This document shows, piece by piece, positions 26,101-34,400 of a stretch of DNA of 35,515 bases. The notes under the pieces are model-generated. The model was not told the origin of the DNA. It worked only from the letters and a program-made list of their open reading frames with translations, and ran no database searches. Position 1 is the stretch's first letter. Every line of letters begins with the position of its first letter. Origin of the DNA: an uncultured Prevotellaceae bacterium (lineage in GTDB: Bacteria > Bacteroidota > Bacteroidia > Bacteroidales > Bacteroidaceae); NCBI GenBank assembly GCA_902761905.1, contig CACWMK010000054.1, positions 1 to 35,515 on the forward strand, given 5' to 3'. A program made the position numbers and the translations under genes.

Positions 26101-27458
26101 TTACCCTCGCCCACAGCAGTCACATTGCCATCCTTGTCTACAGTGCAAACCTTCACGTTGTCCGACGCCCAGTCTACCCACGCCATTGTGGCATTTATCG
26201 GCATCACCTTTGCATTCAGCGTAGCGGTTTCGCCCACCACCAGTTCCGTATGTCCGGCAGTCACTTCTATGCTGCTCACGTCCACCAGTTCGCCATAATA
26301 CTCCAATGTAAAATTATCAAATATGCACCAGTTGCTATAGGCGTGATCATAGCATTGCAGACCTATCTTTACGTCGCCTTCGGCCTCAAACTCCATTGTA
26401 TTCCAGTACATATCCTTTTCAAAGCACTTACTGGCAGAAGACATTGTATTAGGGAAATACTTGCCGTCGTTCCAATAGCAGCCGCCAACATCGCTCGTCA
26501 GCCACTCAGAATACACGCTCTTCAGCTTCTGTTGCGTATGGTTTTTCTGGTCGTCGGCAAACATCACGGCCGTAATATCTTCCGTACCGTTCTTGTTGTT
26601 ACCATAGGCCCAGTCGTTGTCACCAGCACGATAGTACGTCTGAACGCTCAGGCGGTATTTTCCCTTTGGCAAGTCCTTCACCGTCTGCCACATATTAAAC
26701 CAGCCGTTCCAGAACTCCATACAGTCGTGGTCAGCATTCTGCGAACTGGCATCACTCTCCCACGTCCATCCGCTCTGATCGTTGCCGCTGAACCCAGGGT
26801 TTCTCAGCAGTTGGTCGGTCAGGTCTATCCATACCTTTCCGCCATCGCCAGCATATTCCAGTTTAAAGTTATCCAGCACACTATAGTTGTTGCCGCTATA
26901 TTCGCTGCACTTCACGCCTATCACCACGTCGCCCTCGGCATCAAATTCCAGTTCGTTCCAGTACAGGCCTTTCTCAAATGCTTCCTCAGCCGCCTCTTTA
27001 CCGTCGGGATACCAGTGCACATTGTCATTGGTCCAGCAGCGACCTGCCGCATTATTATCCATCGAGGCCGAATACAGGCTTACCAGCTTCTTCTGGTTAG
27101 AGCCGGCATAGATAGTCGCCGTAATATTCTCATTGCCATTCTTATGCGCATCGTAGGCCGAACCGTTTTCGCCAATACGATAGAAACCCTGTACCGACAG
27201 GCGGTAGCGGCCTTTCGGCAGTTTCTTCAGTTTCTGGTGCAGGTCAAAATTACCGTTATAGAAGCTGATGCACTCCACGCGCACAGCTTGGGTAGATGCG
27301 TTACTCTCCCACGTCCACCCCTCTTCGCTATTATTGTCGAAGCAGGGATTCACTACATATCTCTTGGTCACGTTAGCCCAATTGGTGGCTGCCGAAGCAG
27401 AAACAGCCAACAGCAAGGCCGAAGCCAGACAGGCCAAATTAGTTTTTACTTGATTCAT
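23109..27458 (-). CDS. Large secreted CotH-kinase/lamin-tail protein with T9SS tail
   Basis: A 1449-residue exported protein. Domains in order: signal peptide (1-23); two tandem jelly-roll, carbohydrate-binding-like modules (about 26-203 and 209-389) with matching GWTWES, LPKGRYRLSVQ/LPKGKYRLSVQ and YWNELEF/YWNTMEF motifs; Big_2 Ig-like domain (393-477); lamin-tail domain (480-622); chitobiase-C-like domain (633-710); CotH kinase-like domain (about 715-1110, with FRFVFFDLDGVFNSG); an InlB-like GYVFNGWLDNAGN repeat; a second lamin-tail domain (about 1205-1345); and a C-terminal type IX sorting-like tail (about 1375-1449, DVAIYTADGRLVEE, ASGFYVARA). Probably cell-surface or secreted and glycan-associated. 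The CotH phosphotransferase role is by family only; the substrate is unknown. Monocistronic. Confidence 0.88.
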   Translation of the reverse strand: MNQVKTNLACLASALLLAVSASAATNWANVTKRYVVNPCFDNNSEEGWTWESNASTQAVRVECISFYNGNFDLHQKLKKLPKGRYRLSVQGFYRIGENGSAYDAHKNGNENITATIYAGSNQKKLVSLYSASMDNNAAGRCWTNDNVHWYPDGKEAAEEAFEKGLYWNELEFDAEGDVVIGVKCSEYSGNNYSVLDNFKLEYAGDGGKVWIDLTDQLLRNPGFSGNDQSGWTWESDASSQNADHDCMEFWNGWFNMWQTVKDLPKGKYRLSVQTYYRAGDNDWAYGNNKNGTEDITAVMFADDQKNHTQQKLKSVYSEWLTSDVGGCYWNDGKYFPNTMSSASKCFEKDMYWNTMEFEAEGDVKIGLQCYDHAYSNWCIFDNFTLEYYGELVDVSSIEVTAGHTELVVGETATLNAKVMPINATMAWVDWASDNVKVCTVDKDGNVTAVGEGKATITATASDGSGVTGSITITVVRNPATANSLVINEIMVSNVDEYLSGAFNFDGFVELYNPTDRAVELGGLKVSDTANGEGPWTMPADMGIVPAKGFRLVWFDSNNIDQKNAAFKLDTDGGTISIADASGSEIAKQSYPAGVERASYARAQDGTGEWGLTATPTPGSTNNGIAHATQQIEAPVVDQPSQLATGALTVNVTIPAGCTLRYTTDGTLPTMTNGETSSTGRFSVKETTNLRFRLFADGKLPSRVTTRSYIIGQSGFYLPVVSVVTDPNFLYSQEYGVFEKGPNGRPGNGQSAKCNWNMDWERPVNFSYLDANGKMTLNQDVNLEMCGGWSRAWTPHSFKLKGSKELGGDKNLPYPFFSQKPYIRNRTLQIRNGGNDTGCRIKDAALQYILQSSGVNVDCQSYEPVHEFINGEYIGVLNVREPNNKHYVYANYGWDEDEIDQFEMSPDSGYVQKCGTPDAYLELVDVLSPDAANSETYSEICRRIDIDAYANYMAAQLYLANWDWPQNNVKGFRHREDGKFRFVFFDLDGVFNSGSPFQDFMNKEQYTFDQLYPTSLGRITDQIRFVTLFKNLIKNADFRRRFIDAYCIMGGSVFEKNRAKQIINELVNYVEPAMNLNWGSAWGTANDLIDKLNNRQSTATNVLKNYSAFGMKNTNTQNAVLSSDTEGGVIFINDQKVPTGKFSGHLLAPVQLRAQAPAGYVFNGWLDNAGNVKYSEQEITMPTGKVELKASFRAMTDAEKKAHGIAPVCINEVSAANDSYIDENGKKGDWVELYNTTDTEIDVEGMYLTDNLDKPEKYQITKGETQARTIIPAHGYLIIWCDKRATTDGGLHASFKISDDGGQLQLMAADKSWTNVITYAAHDSRSTVMRYPDGCEDVYTTNVPTIAKSNAMTSYVTVVDQHSGSGMSPLIAGADGFRICYGSQQLVVKSEASATIDVAIYTADGRLVEETTVSIAGETGRLDVSTLASGFYVARAKDAAGRQVSCKFMK

Positions 27459-27484
27459 TTTTATTGGCTTATTAATTATGGCTG

Positions 27485-27515
27485 CAAAATTAATAAAAAA
27501 ATGTCACTAATCACA
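27485..27515 (-). promoter_or_regulatory. Promoter of the CotH/LTD protein gene
   Basis: TAATTTTG (followed by C) at 27485-27492 on the minus strand, with a weak TGTG -33 at 27512-27515 (19-bp spacer). It lies 27 bases before the start codon. Confidence 0.6.
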
Positions 27516-27560
27516 CTTTTTACGAACAATAAATAGAAAAATAGTTCACAAGCAAGTGTT

Positions 27561-27707
27561 CTACGCTTGTATAAACGCGACCTTACGCCTATTCCCATTC
27601 GGCCGCACCGCAAAGTGTAGCCAGATGGCTCCGTATCGATTTCTCTCAATCAGCAGCTCATCGAAGTCTTGATGCGATTCTTTGGAGTAATCTAACTGAA
27701 CTTTAGA
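27561..27707 (-). pseudogene. 3' remnant of a peptidase M15-like gene
   Basis: An open minus-strand frame ending at TAG 27561-27563 encodes QLDYSKESHQDFDELLIE, then RNRYGAIWLHFAVRP and GNRRKVAFIQA. FDELL, a Trp-Leu-His segment and NRR resemble the C-terminus of M15-type D,D-peptidases found on phages and conjugative elements (recollection, unverified). The frame is cut off exactly where the TGTTGCTA repeat begins (27706). Probably a truncated relic at the island edge. Confidence 0.5.
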
Positions 27708-27734
27708 TGTTGCTATGTTGCTACGTTGCTATCT
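27706..27734. repeat. Island-edge 9-mer repeat, left copy
   Basis: Three tandem 9-mers of the type TGTTGCTAT/C. This 29-bp segment is identical, in opposite orientation, to 35254-35282. Confidence 0.85.
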
Positions 27735-27763
27735 CATAATCAGCCCCGTTTTCTGATATACGA

Positions 27764-27832
27764 GTAGGCAGAAAACCCAAAATGTTACACCCTTATCACA
27801 GATTTATTTGCACAATCCAAACAAAAGTATTA
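27764..27832 (+). repeat. 68-bp direct repeat A
   Basis: Starts GTAGGCAGAAAACCCAAAAT and matches 28277-28345 with about six mismatches. The promoter -7 region of copy B (TACCTTTG) is degenerate here (TATATTCT). Confidence 0.85.
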
Positions 27833-27882
27833 TATTCTCGTCCATTCCTAAAGCAAACAGATAATGTTTTATTCCGTCATAA

Positions 27883-28071
27883 TCGCTCTCGCAGGCCGAT
27901 CGAGAGTGGTTGGCCAACAAGTTGATTATGCCCAAGGAAAACGACTTGGTTACCAATGATAATGCTCGCCTAGACGAAGCATTAAAAAAATTCAGTGGCG
28001 ACTTTGGAGGCTCTGCTGATGCTATGACTGTAGCAGAAGAGCTTAGACAAGACGCAGGAATATGTTCATAA
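27883..28071 (+). pseudogene. Antitoxin-like remnant (VapB-type partner)
   Basis: A plus-strand frame open from a TAA at 27880 to TAA 28069-28071 encodes SLSQADREWLANKLIMPKEN, then ARLDEALKKFSGDFGG and AEELRQDAG. The LSxxDREWLANKL segment and the acidic C-terminus resemble antitoxins paired with PIN toxins in Bacteroidota. There is no good start codon except ATG 27928. The 5' part is probably lost and the 3' end fused to the toxin remnant. A minus-strand frame over the same DNA is judged a shadow. Confidence 0.5.
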
Positions 28072-28169
28072 CAGCCACAGCCCTTGAAGAAGATCTCATT
28101 CTCGTTACAGGCAACGTCAAACACTTTGAACGAATTCCAGGACTGAAGATTGAGAACTGGATGACATAA
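28062..28169 (+). pseudogene. PIN-domain (VapC) toxin C-terminal remnant
   Basis: From ATG 28062 the frame reads MFITATALEEDLILVTGN, then VKHFERIPGLKIENWMT and stop. This is the characteristic end of VapC ribonucleases (TALxxDLxLVTxNxxxFxxIPGLxxENW). The first ~100 residues, with most catalytic acids, are missing, so it is inactive. The join to the antitoxin remnant suggests an internal deletion. A strong terminator follows. Confidence 0.7.
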
Positions 28170-28170
28170 T

Positions 28171-28214
28171 AATAAGTTTTGCTCCCGAAAATTATTTCGG
28201 GAGCAACTTATTTT
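28171..28214 (+). terminator. Intrinsic terminator of the toxin-antitoxin remnant
   Basis: GCTCCCGAAA (28181-28190) pairs with TTTCGGGAGC (28195-28204) around ATTA. The outer arms AATAAGTT/AACTTATT extend the stem, with TTTT after. Confidence 0.85.
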
Positions 28215-28276
28215 CTACATTGTTACAATAAAGGCATATTCCCTTGCTAAATTTCTTCCACCTTTCTATTATTATA

Positions 28277-28345
28277 GTAGGCATAAAACCCAAAATGTTA
28301 CACCCTTATCGCAGTTTTTTTTGCACAATCCAAATAAAAGCATTA
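28277..28345 (+). repeat. 68-bp direct repeat B
   Basis: Second copy of 27764-27832, starting GTAGGCATAAAACCC. It carries an intact promoter at its right end. Confidence 0.85.
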
Positions 28346-28351
28346 CCTTTG
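28320..28351 (+). promoter_or_regulatory. Intact promoter in direct repeat B
   Basis: TTTG (28320-28323), 20-bp spacer, TACCTTTG (28344-28351): a near-perfect Bacteroidota promoter on the plus strand. It does not lead to any annotated gene. Confidence 0.75.
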
Positions 28352-28470
28352 CAGCCGTTTTATTGTAATGCCCTTTATTCGCAGTGATGCGCGGGGTAGT
28401 AGTTCAACAACATTTAGTTTTTAAGTAATTAGTATAGGGGAGCCAACAGTGATGTTCGCTCCCCCTATTA
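28352..28470 (+). ncRNA. Candidate short transcript with mini-ORF and hairpin
   Basis: Downstream of the promoter at 28320-28351 lies a mini-ORF (ATG 28386, MRGVVVQQHLVFK, stop). A strong hairpin follows at 28434-28468: GGGGAGC with GCTCCCC plus inner AACA/TGTT around GTGA. The T-run after it is poor (TATTTAAA), so termination is uncertain. It may be a small RNA, a leader peptide or relic TA DNA. The hairpin also lies just past the convergent gene at 28477. Confidence 0.4.
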
Positions 28471-28476
28471 TTTAAA

Positions 28477-28782
28477 TCACAGAGTGTCAGACACTTCGTA
28501 ACAATCCATTGACTCACGGATAATGCGACAAGTTTCACGTTTATACGCTAAACGATCATACTCTTCGCCTCGACACATAAAACAACTACATGGCGTTCCT
28601 GTTGAACGATAGACCTGAGCCCAATGTATTTTCGCCAATTCAAACCAATGCAGAGGGATATGATGAGTACCATCTGCATAATAACATTCACGCTCGAACG
28701 ATGCGTAATAAATCATACGAGCCTTAAACACTCGGAAGCCCTGCTTCCGTCTCCAAAGTTTTGTTCTTTTTGTTTCCATCAT
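28477..28782 (-). CDS. Small basic protein with CxCxxC motif, unknown function
   Basis: A 101-residue protein. It has a basic N-terminus (KRTKLWRRKQGFRVFKARM), HWFELAKIHWAQVYRSTGTP in the middle, then C65-S-C67-F-M-C70-RGEEYDR, a possible metal-binding site. I recall similar short proteins (TGTPCSCxxCxGExY) in other Bacteroidota but know no function. Two ATGs in tandem (28782 and 28779) make the start ambiguous by one codon. Downstream of the AAA+ gene on the same strand, but separated by 120 bp. Confidence 0.72.
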   Translation of the reverse strand: MMETKRTKLWRRKQGFRVFKARMIYYASFERECYYADGTHHIPLHWFELAKIHWAQVYRSTGTPCSCFMCRGEEYDRLAYKRETCRIIRESMDCYEVSDTL

Positions 28783-28902
28783 CTCTTTGTATTAAAGTGA
28801 TTATGTGATGGAAACTCGCTTTGGTGAAATACAATGTGTCCATAATTCTTTGCATTTATACTGTTTTATAAGTTAACAGCAAATAGTATGCCATGGAAGT
28901 TA

Positions 28903-31023
28903 CTATAAACTCACCGTATACTCTATATCACCATCTTCTACCAGATCCATATTGTCATAAGATTCTTCCTCGATATTATCTCTTATGGCACGTAAAATTC
29001 GCCTATGCAACCCACGGCGATTCTCTGATACAAAATCAGAATCCAGATACTCGCCTTCATCTTCTTTGTTCGACAACCAGTCATAGTCGTATTCTTTAAT
29101 TTCCACATCTATAGTAGTCTCGCCATAATCATCCAAACCGTTTACAGTATAAGAGACCTCAATTGTTTCATCATAATCAGAATACGAACTCGTCGACTTA
29201 ACCTCCTGTTCAACGTTCTTAGAATTAGGTTCTTTTTCTTCTATTTCAGTTACATTTTGCTTCTGATCTGTCTTACGTTTCGCCTCAAGATAAGTATCAT
29301 GATTCAAAGAAACTTTCTCCTTCTTTTTCGAAAGATTGTCATCAAAGCATAAGTCTGCCTTGGTTATCGTTTTCAACTCTTCTTTAGTCAGTTTGGCCAT
29401 TGACGCAAGACGATTGGCCTGCGCCTCTATAGACTTTTCAAACAAGTTACGCACATAACGTGCATTGCCAAAATCTTTTGGTTTACCAGTCACGATATCT
29501 TCCATCTGTTCTTTCAGGAATTGTGCTGCATCGTCAGCCAAAACGTACTCGCTTTTTCTTATTTGCAGGCAGAAGATTTCAAACAATTCTTCTGCAGAAT
29601 AGTCCTCGAAATGGATGTAACGGTTGAATCGAGAACGCAAACCTGGATTGGAGTTGATAAACGACTCGATTTCCTTATTATATCCAGCAAGGATAACCAC
29701 CAATCGGTCACGGTCATCTTCCATACGTTTTAACAATGTAGCAATGGCCTCAGGGCCATAGTCATTCGTTCCACCGTTGGCCAATGTATAGGCTTCATCA
29801 ATAAAAAGAACCCCATCCAATGCTCTGTCTATTATTTTGTTCGTTTTAACTGCTGTCTGACCCACATACTCAGCCACCAACCCAGAACGATCTGTTTCCA
29901 CGAGATGACCTTTTTTCAGAACTCCCAAATCTTTATAGATACCCGCCAACAATCGGGCTACAGTTGTCTTTCCTGTACCAGGATTGCCTGAGAATACGCA
30001 ATGATAGGAAATATTAGGCGATTTCAGCCCCTCTTTCTCTCTCATCTTCTTCATGATGACAAAATTGCATAGTGTATTGATTTCATCCTTCACTGTACTA
30101 AGACCAATCATACTATTCAATTCTTCATCTGGATTTTCGACTTTATGTTGCTCGTCTGCAGCCTCTTCCGTAATGCCAACATTCATAATTTCATCAAGCC
30201 ACTGATTTTCCACCTCTGTCACCTTTCCGTCAGCATTGGCAATGATGGTTGCGATACGGAGCATCTTTTTTCTATATGTATTTTCGTAATCCTTATTGTA
30301 GTTATGCAGAATGATGCAAAATGCGAAATCGTCCAGCCCGTTACTGGCAGTTGCCTTTACGTCAGCATTGGCGTATGTATTCAGAGCCTCTACGGCTGTT
30401 TTTCGCATTTTCAAACTATACCAGTCATTACTGCTTAATTCGTTTTTAAAATCCTCCCAGGCAAGGCTATTATTATCATCATATCTCATCATTTGGCTAA
30501 CAATTCCATATAGAAGCTGTCCCTCTGCAGTGTCATACTCAATATTGCATTTTTTCTTTCTGTTACCACCGCTAGTATAATATCTATGCCCTAAGCGTCC
30601 GAAACTCCTGAGCACATCTTGTATAATGAAAAATTTTACGCTAGAGAACAAACTTAGGCTATTATTTATATCATCATTCCCCTCTTTGATGCCCAAAACA
30701 TATTTTTGAAAATCATTCTCCCTGCATATATCCATTATCATATCACAAGTATGTTTCAACAACAAGTTCATACCTTCAAATACATCCCTTGAAATAAGTA
30801 CAGTGTATTCCTTATCAGATTTAGCAGAATCTTGGGGGGATGTATTGTTGTTAAAAAACGACTGTTTTTCTGCAATCTCATCTTCCAGTTTTCCAATTTC
30901 TTTCTTGTAATGCCGATTCATAATATCTATGACATTATCTGCATTCTTCTCTGACTTCTTTTCTTTATTCGAGATTGCAACAATAAACAAAATGAAAATA
31001 ATAACTAAAATTAAAATGTCCAT
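28903..31023 (-). CDS. Membrane-anchored CbxX/CfxQ-type AAA+ ATPase
   Basis: A 706-residue protein. An N-terminal membrane helix (2-18, ILILVIIFILFIVAI) is followed by a charged coiled region, a helical segment with a TerB-like stretch (IANADGKVTEVENQW, about 260-275) and a AAA+ domain (about 300-560). Walker A GNPGTGKT is at 346-353, Walker B VLFIDEA at 405-411, sensor-1 N449 (LAGYN) and arginine-finger GLRSRF at 461-466, all typical of CbxX/CfxQ. The C-terminal ~140 residues are very acidic and low complexity. Third gene of a probable operon with the R-M enzyme (42-bp gap to the helical protein). A role in defence or stress is inference from neighbours. AT-rich compared with the his region. 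Confidence 0.85.
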   Translation of the reverse strand: MDILILVIIFILFIVAISNKEKKSEKNADNVIDIMNRHYKKEIGKLEDEIAEKQSFFNNNTSPQDSAKSDKEYTVLISRDVFEGMNLLLKHTCDMIMDICRENDFQKYVLGIKEGNDDINNSLSLFSSVKFFIIQDVLRSFGRLGHRYYTSGGNRKKKCNIEYDTAEGQLLYGIVSQMMRYDDNNSLAWEDFKNELSSNDWYSLKMRKTAVEALNTYANADVKATASNGLDDFAFCIILHNYNKDYENTYRKKMLRIATIIANADGKVTEVENQWLDEIMNVGITEEAADEQHKVENPDEELNSMIGLSTVKDEINTLCNFVIMKKMREKEGLKSPNISYHCVFSGNPGTGKTTVARLLAGIYKDLGVLKKGHLVETDRSGLVAEYVGQTAVKTNKIIDRALDGVLFIDEAYTLANGGTNDYGPEAIATLLKRMEDDRDRLVVILAGYNKEIESFINSNPGLRSRFNRYIHFEDYSAEELFEIFCLQIRKSEYVLADDAAQFLKEQMEDIVTGKPKDFGNARYVRNLFEKSIEAQANRLASMAKLTKEELKTITKADLCFDDNLSKKKEKVSLNHDTYLEAKRKTDQKQNVTEIEEKEPNSKNVEQEVKSTSSYSDYDETIEVSYTVNGLDDYGETTIDVEIKEYDYDWLSNKEDEGEYLDSDFVSENRRGLHRRILRAIRDNIEEESYDNMDLVEDGDIEYTVSL

Positions 31024-31065
31024 ATCTTTGCGTTTTTAGTCCTTATCACCTTCAAATGCATTTGT

Positions 31066-31440
31066 TTATGTTAACATAAAATCTATGTCCTTGTATTTTT
31101 CCTTTAGTTTGTTATATTCTTCACGCTCCTCATCCATTGCTTTCTCAAGGATTACAATATCATTGTTTTCAAGCGCTTTATTAATAACAGGTTCATATCT
31201 TTTGCTAATTTCCAAGAATTCTCCCCCATACTCTTCACGTCTTTTCATATAATACTCTTTCTTTTCCGAGGGTAGCGTATTGAGGAACTCGTTTAGTAGT
31301 TTTCGTTTCTCTTCACGATATATTTTATACTCTTCTTCAAAGTTTTCATACTTCCAATCAAAGTATGCTTTACACTTGACGGGATCATTTAATGTCTCAA
31401 CGTCAATCTTGTTTGGTTGTAAAAATCTCAAGTCCTTCAT
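31066..31440 (-). CDS. Charged helical/coiled-coil protein, unknown function
   Basis: A 124-residue, strongly charged protein (many Glu, Lys, Tyr), almost entirely predicted helix, e.g. EEEYKIYREEKRKLLNEFL and EKAMDEEREEYNKLKEKYK. No signal peptide or cysteine motif. It starts 18 bp after the R-M stop and ends 42 bp before the AAA+ gene, so it is probably co-transcribed with both. It might be an adaptor; that is speculation. Confidence 0.7.
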   Translation of the reverse strand: MKDLRFLQPNKIDVETLNDPVKCKAYFDWKYENFEEEYKIYREEKRKLLNEFLNTLPSEKKEYYMKRREEYGGEFLEISKRYEPVINKALENNDIVILEKAMDEEREEYNKLKEKYKDIDFMLT

Positions 31441-31458
31441 TTTATATTACGGATATCT

Positions 31459-34400
31459 TTAATTGTTTTCCATCACTATCTTTCGCTCCTCGTCTGTTAA
31501 GCCATAAAGGTCGAAAACTCGTTGATCTATCTCGTTGTCCGTAGCCTTTATCTGTTCTGAGAGTTCTTGGCAGGCTTCGCGATATTGGCTGAAGTATTCC
31601 TCCCACTCATCTTGCTGTACCAATGAAAGTTTGATTTTCTGTTTCTTCAGTTCTGCCACAAAGCCCTTGAAGTCCAATTGGTCAAACGTCTGCAAAGCTG
31701 AAGTTATCTTTATGCCCTCAAAGTTCTCACTCAAACGGCGGAGGAATCGGCTACGTTTCTCCTGTAGTTGACTTACATGTTGTATCTGCAAATCAGTTAA
31801 GCTAGCCAATGGCTGTTGGTCTACATCAAGAGGTATGCAGAAGTTCTCGAAATAGACTTTACGAATCTCGCGAGTACCTCCTAATAACTCTGGACAATTG
31901 TACCATATCCAGAGTTTACATAGTTTAGAGTTGAGTATGGCGGTGATAAACTTTAGATTGAAGGAATCATCTTTGGCAGTAATAAAGAAAATCTTGTTAT
32001 TACACGTAAGCCCAGTCTCATCATAGACAAATGGAAAGAACGCAGTTATCTCACTATACAATATTTTGGGTTTTGAAAATTCCTCGTAGTATGAAATGAC
32101 ATCTTGTGTTTCAAACCACTTGTTATTTGTTTTCTTACGTGCACCCTTAGCGCCACTCTGCTCTAATCTATCCCTACCAAATGATAGCAAATGCTCTTTT
32201 ATTGCTGGATATCCATCTATATCGAGTTTTAAAGCGGGAAATGTACAAATCAGATATTGACCTTCATTAGAAGTATACCAAGCTTGCAAATCCCTGCCGC
32301 GCAACATCGGTTTGATAAGCTCGGCACTCCGCGAATCATGGGCCACAAGGCGCTCCTTTGTAGTACCATCAATAAAGAAAGCGTCATTGTAGCCAGTCTT
32401 TATACCATAGTTAATATATATAGGCATATCCTTGAGAGCAACACCTATTTGTATCTTCTTTAAGATGTCGAAATGGGCCTTGGGTTGGATAATCCATTCC
32501 TTTTCGCCAAAGATTTCTGAAGGGTAAACGGACAACTGCTTGGGCACTTCGTGGAGGAAATCGCCATGATATGTCTTTCGGTTCAACGACAACGCTTTCA
32601 CTTCTTTACTTCGCTCGTTCGATTTTCTTGTAACGAAGATGCAAACAATGGTGGCAGCCCCTTCAAAGAACTGCACATCGCCAAAATTAAGAATCTGTTG
32701 CAAATCTGTCTTGGCCAAGAATTTTCGCATTTCCTTGCCATAAGAAACGAGCATCCATTTGTTTGGCATGATAAACGACTGCATTCCACCTTCTTTCAAT
32801 AAGCTATAGCCTCTCTCTGTAAACAAGCAATACAAATCCGCACTCTTATTATAGGTCTCAAAGCCGCACTTCGCATACACATCGCTCATATCGCCCAAAC
32901 TCTGTAATTGCACATACGGCGGATTGCCGATGACAACATCGAAGCCTCCCTTTTCGAATACTTTGGGAAACTGTTCTTGCCAGTTGAATGCTTTTGGGCC
33001 TGCAATCTCTGGATCACTGATGAGCGAGTTTCCACATTTTATATTTTCGCTGAGGGTATTGAGCTTGCGATGTGGCTTGGCAGTGCGTAGCCAAAGGGCC
33101 AACTGCGCTATTTCCACACTCTCCTCGTTGATATCAACACCAAAGAGATTGTTTTCGAGAATGCTGTTTTCTACATCCTGGAACACCAGCGACGCTCCAG
33201 CAACCTTAGCCTCCATCTCGTCAATCAAATGATGCTCAGCCATCAGGAACTGCAAAGCTGCATTAAGAAAAGCGCCACTACCACAAGCTGGGTCGAGAAT
33301 CGTGATCTGCAAAAGCCAGTCACGATATTGATGCAACTGATCCAACAGGCGTTTCTTGGTCAGCATCTGGCGACGATGGTCTGAATAATACTCTGCCTCA
33401 TCGATATGGAGTTCAGCTTTCTTCTCAGCACAAAGTCGACCAACGGTATTCTCCACAATGTATTTTGTGATATATTGGGGCGTATAGAACACACCATCCT
33501 GCTTTCGCTTGGAGGTTTGTGGAGTAGTTCCCTGAGATATCTGCTGCGACACCTCTTCAATCTCTGACAACGAGTTTTCAAAGATATGACCGAGGATGTT
33601 TACATCTACGTCGCTCTGGTAGTCGTATTCTGACAACTTCCGAGTATGGATAAGCAGTAAATCGTCGGATATAGAGATACTATCAAGTACAGCATCAGGT
33701 TTGAACAGACCGCCATTATAAGCAAAGACATCGAAAGGCTTACCCTGATGACCTTCATCGAGGTAGCTAAAGTATTGTCGAATGCGGTTATAGAGTGGCA
33801 CGTAGGCATCAGCATCCCTTAACGTCTCCCAAAGACTGATAATCTTTACCATCGAATTAGGCTGCAACAGTCCGCAGTCCTCTGCAAAGAAGATAAAGAG
33901 CAAACGGTCTAAAAGTTTCTGGGTTTTCTTAAACAACAGCAGTTGCCAATCCTTTTCGTTCGCAGCCCACCGGTTATCCTCAGTATATTGATTCTGTTCA
34001 AGAATATCAGCAAAAAGCACTCGCTTGAATTGCGAGTAATCCTTATAAAGTGCATTAGTAATCTTATCTTCGCTCGATACAGATTCTTCTTTCAACTTGA
34101 TGGCGCAACCCTGCTTCACCTGCTCCCAAGCCAGACAAAGATATAGCTCACGGAAATCATCTTCATTGAGCGTAAACAGATGCCACTCTCTATAATCAAT
34201 CGTATTATCGATATACAGGCGCAACTTCTCGAAATTGGAGATAATAACCAATCTTGTGCCCTGATGCTGATTCTTGTAACCAAAAGCCTGAGCCTCAATG
34301 CGTGAAAGATCTGTCGTTTTGTGGTCTTTCAACTCTATAACACCAATTACTTTGCCATCTTTCTGTATGGCGCCATCAGCTTTCTTAGAGTTTGTCTCGT

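Noticed and set aside
26250-27536. 428-codon plus-strand frame opposite the CotH/LTD gene
   Set aside because: Antisense shadow; the minus strand has a signal peptide and duplicated domains.
27804-28124. 106-codon minus-strand frame over the toxin-antitoxin relic
   Set aside because: The plus strand reads as antitoxin- and VapC-like sequence with a matching terminator; the minus frame shows no family features.
28386-28413. tRNA-like look of GGTAGTAGTTCAAC
   Set aside because: Resembles a T-loop by chance; no cloverleaf arms or CCA-end stem can be formed around it.
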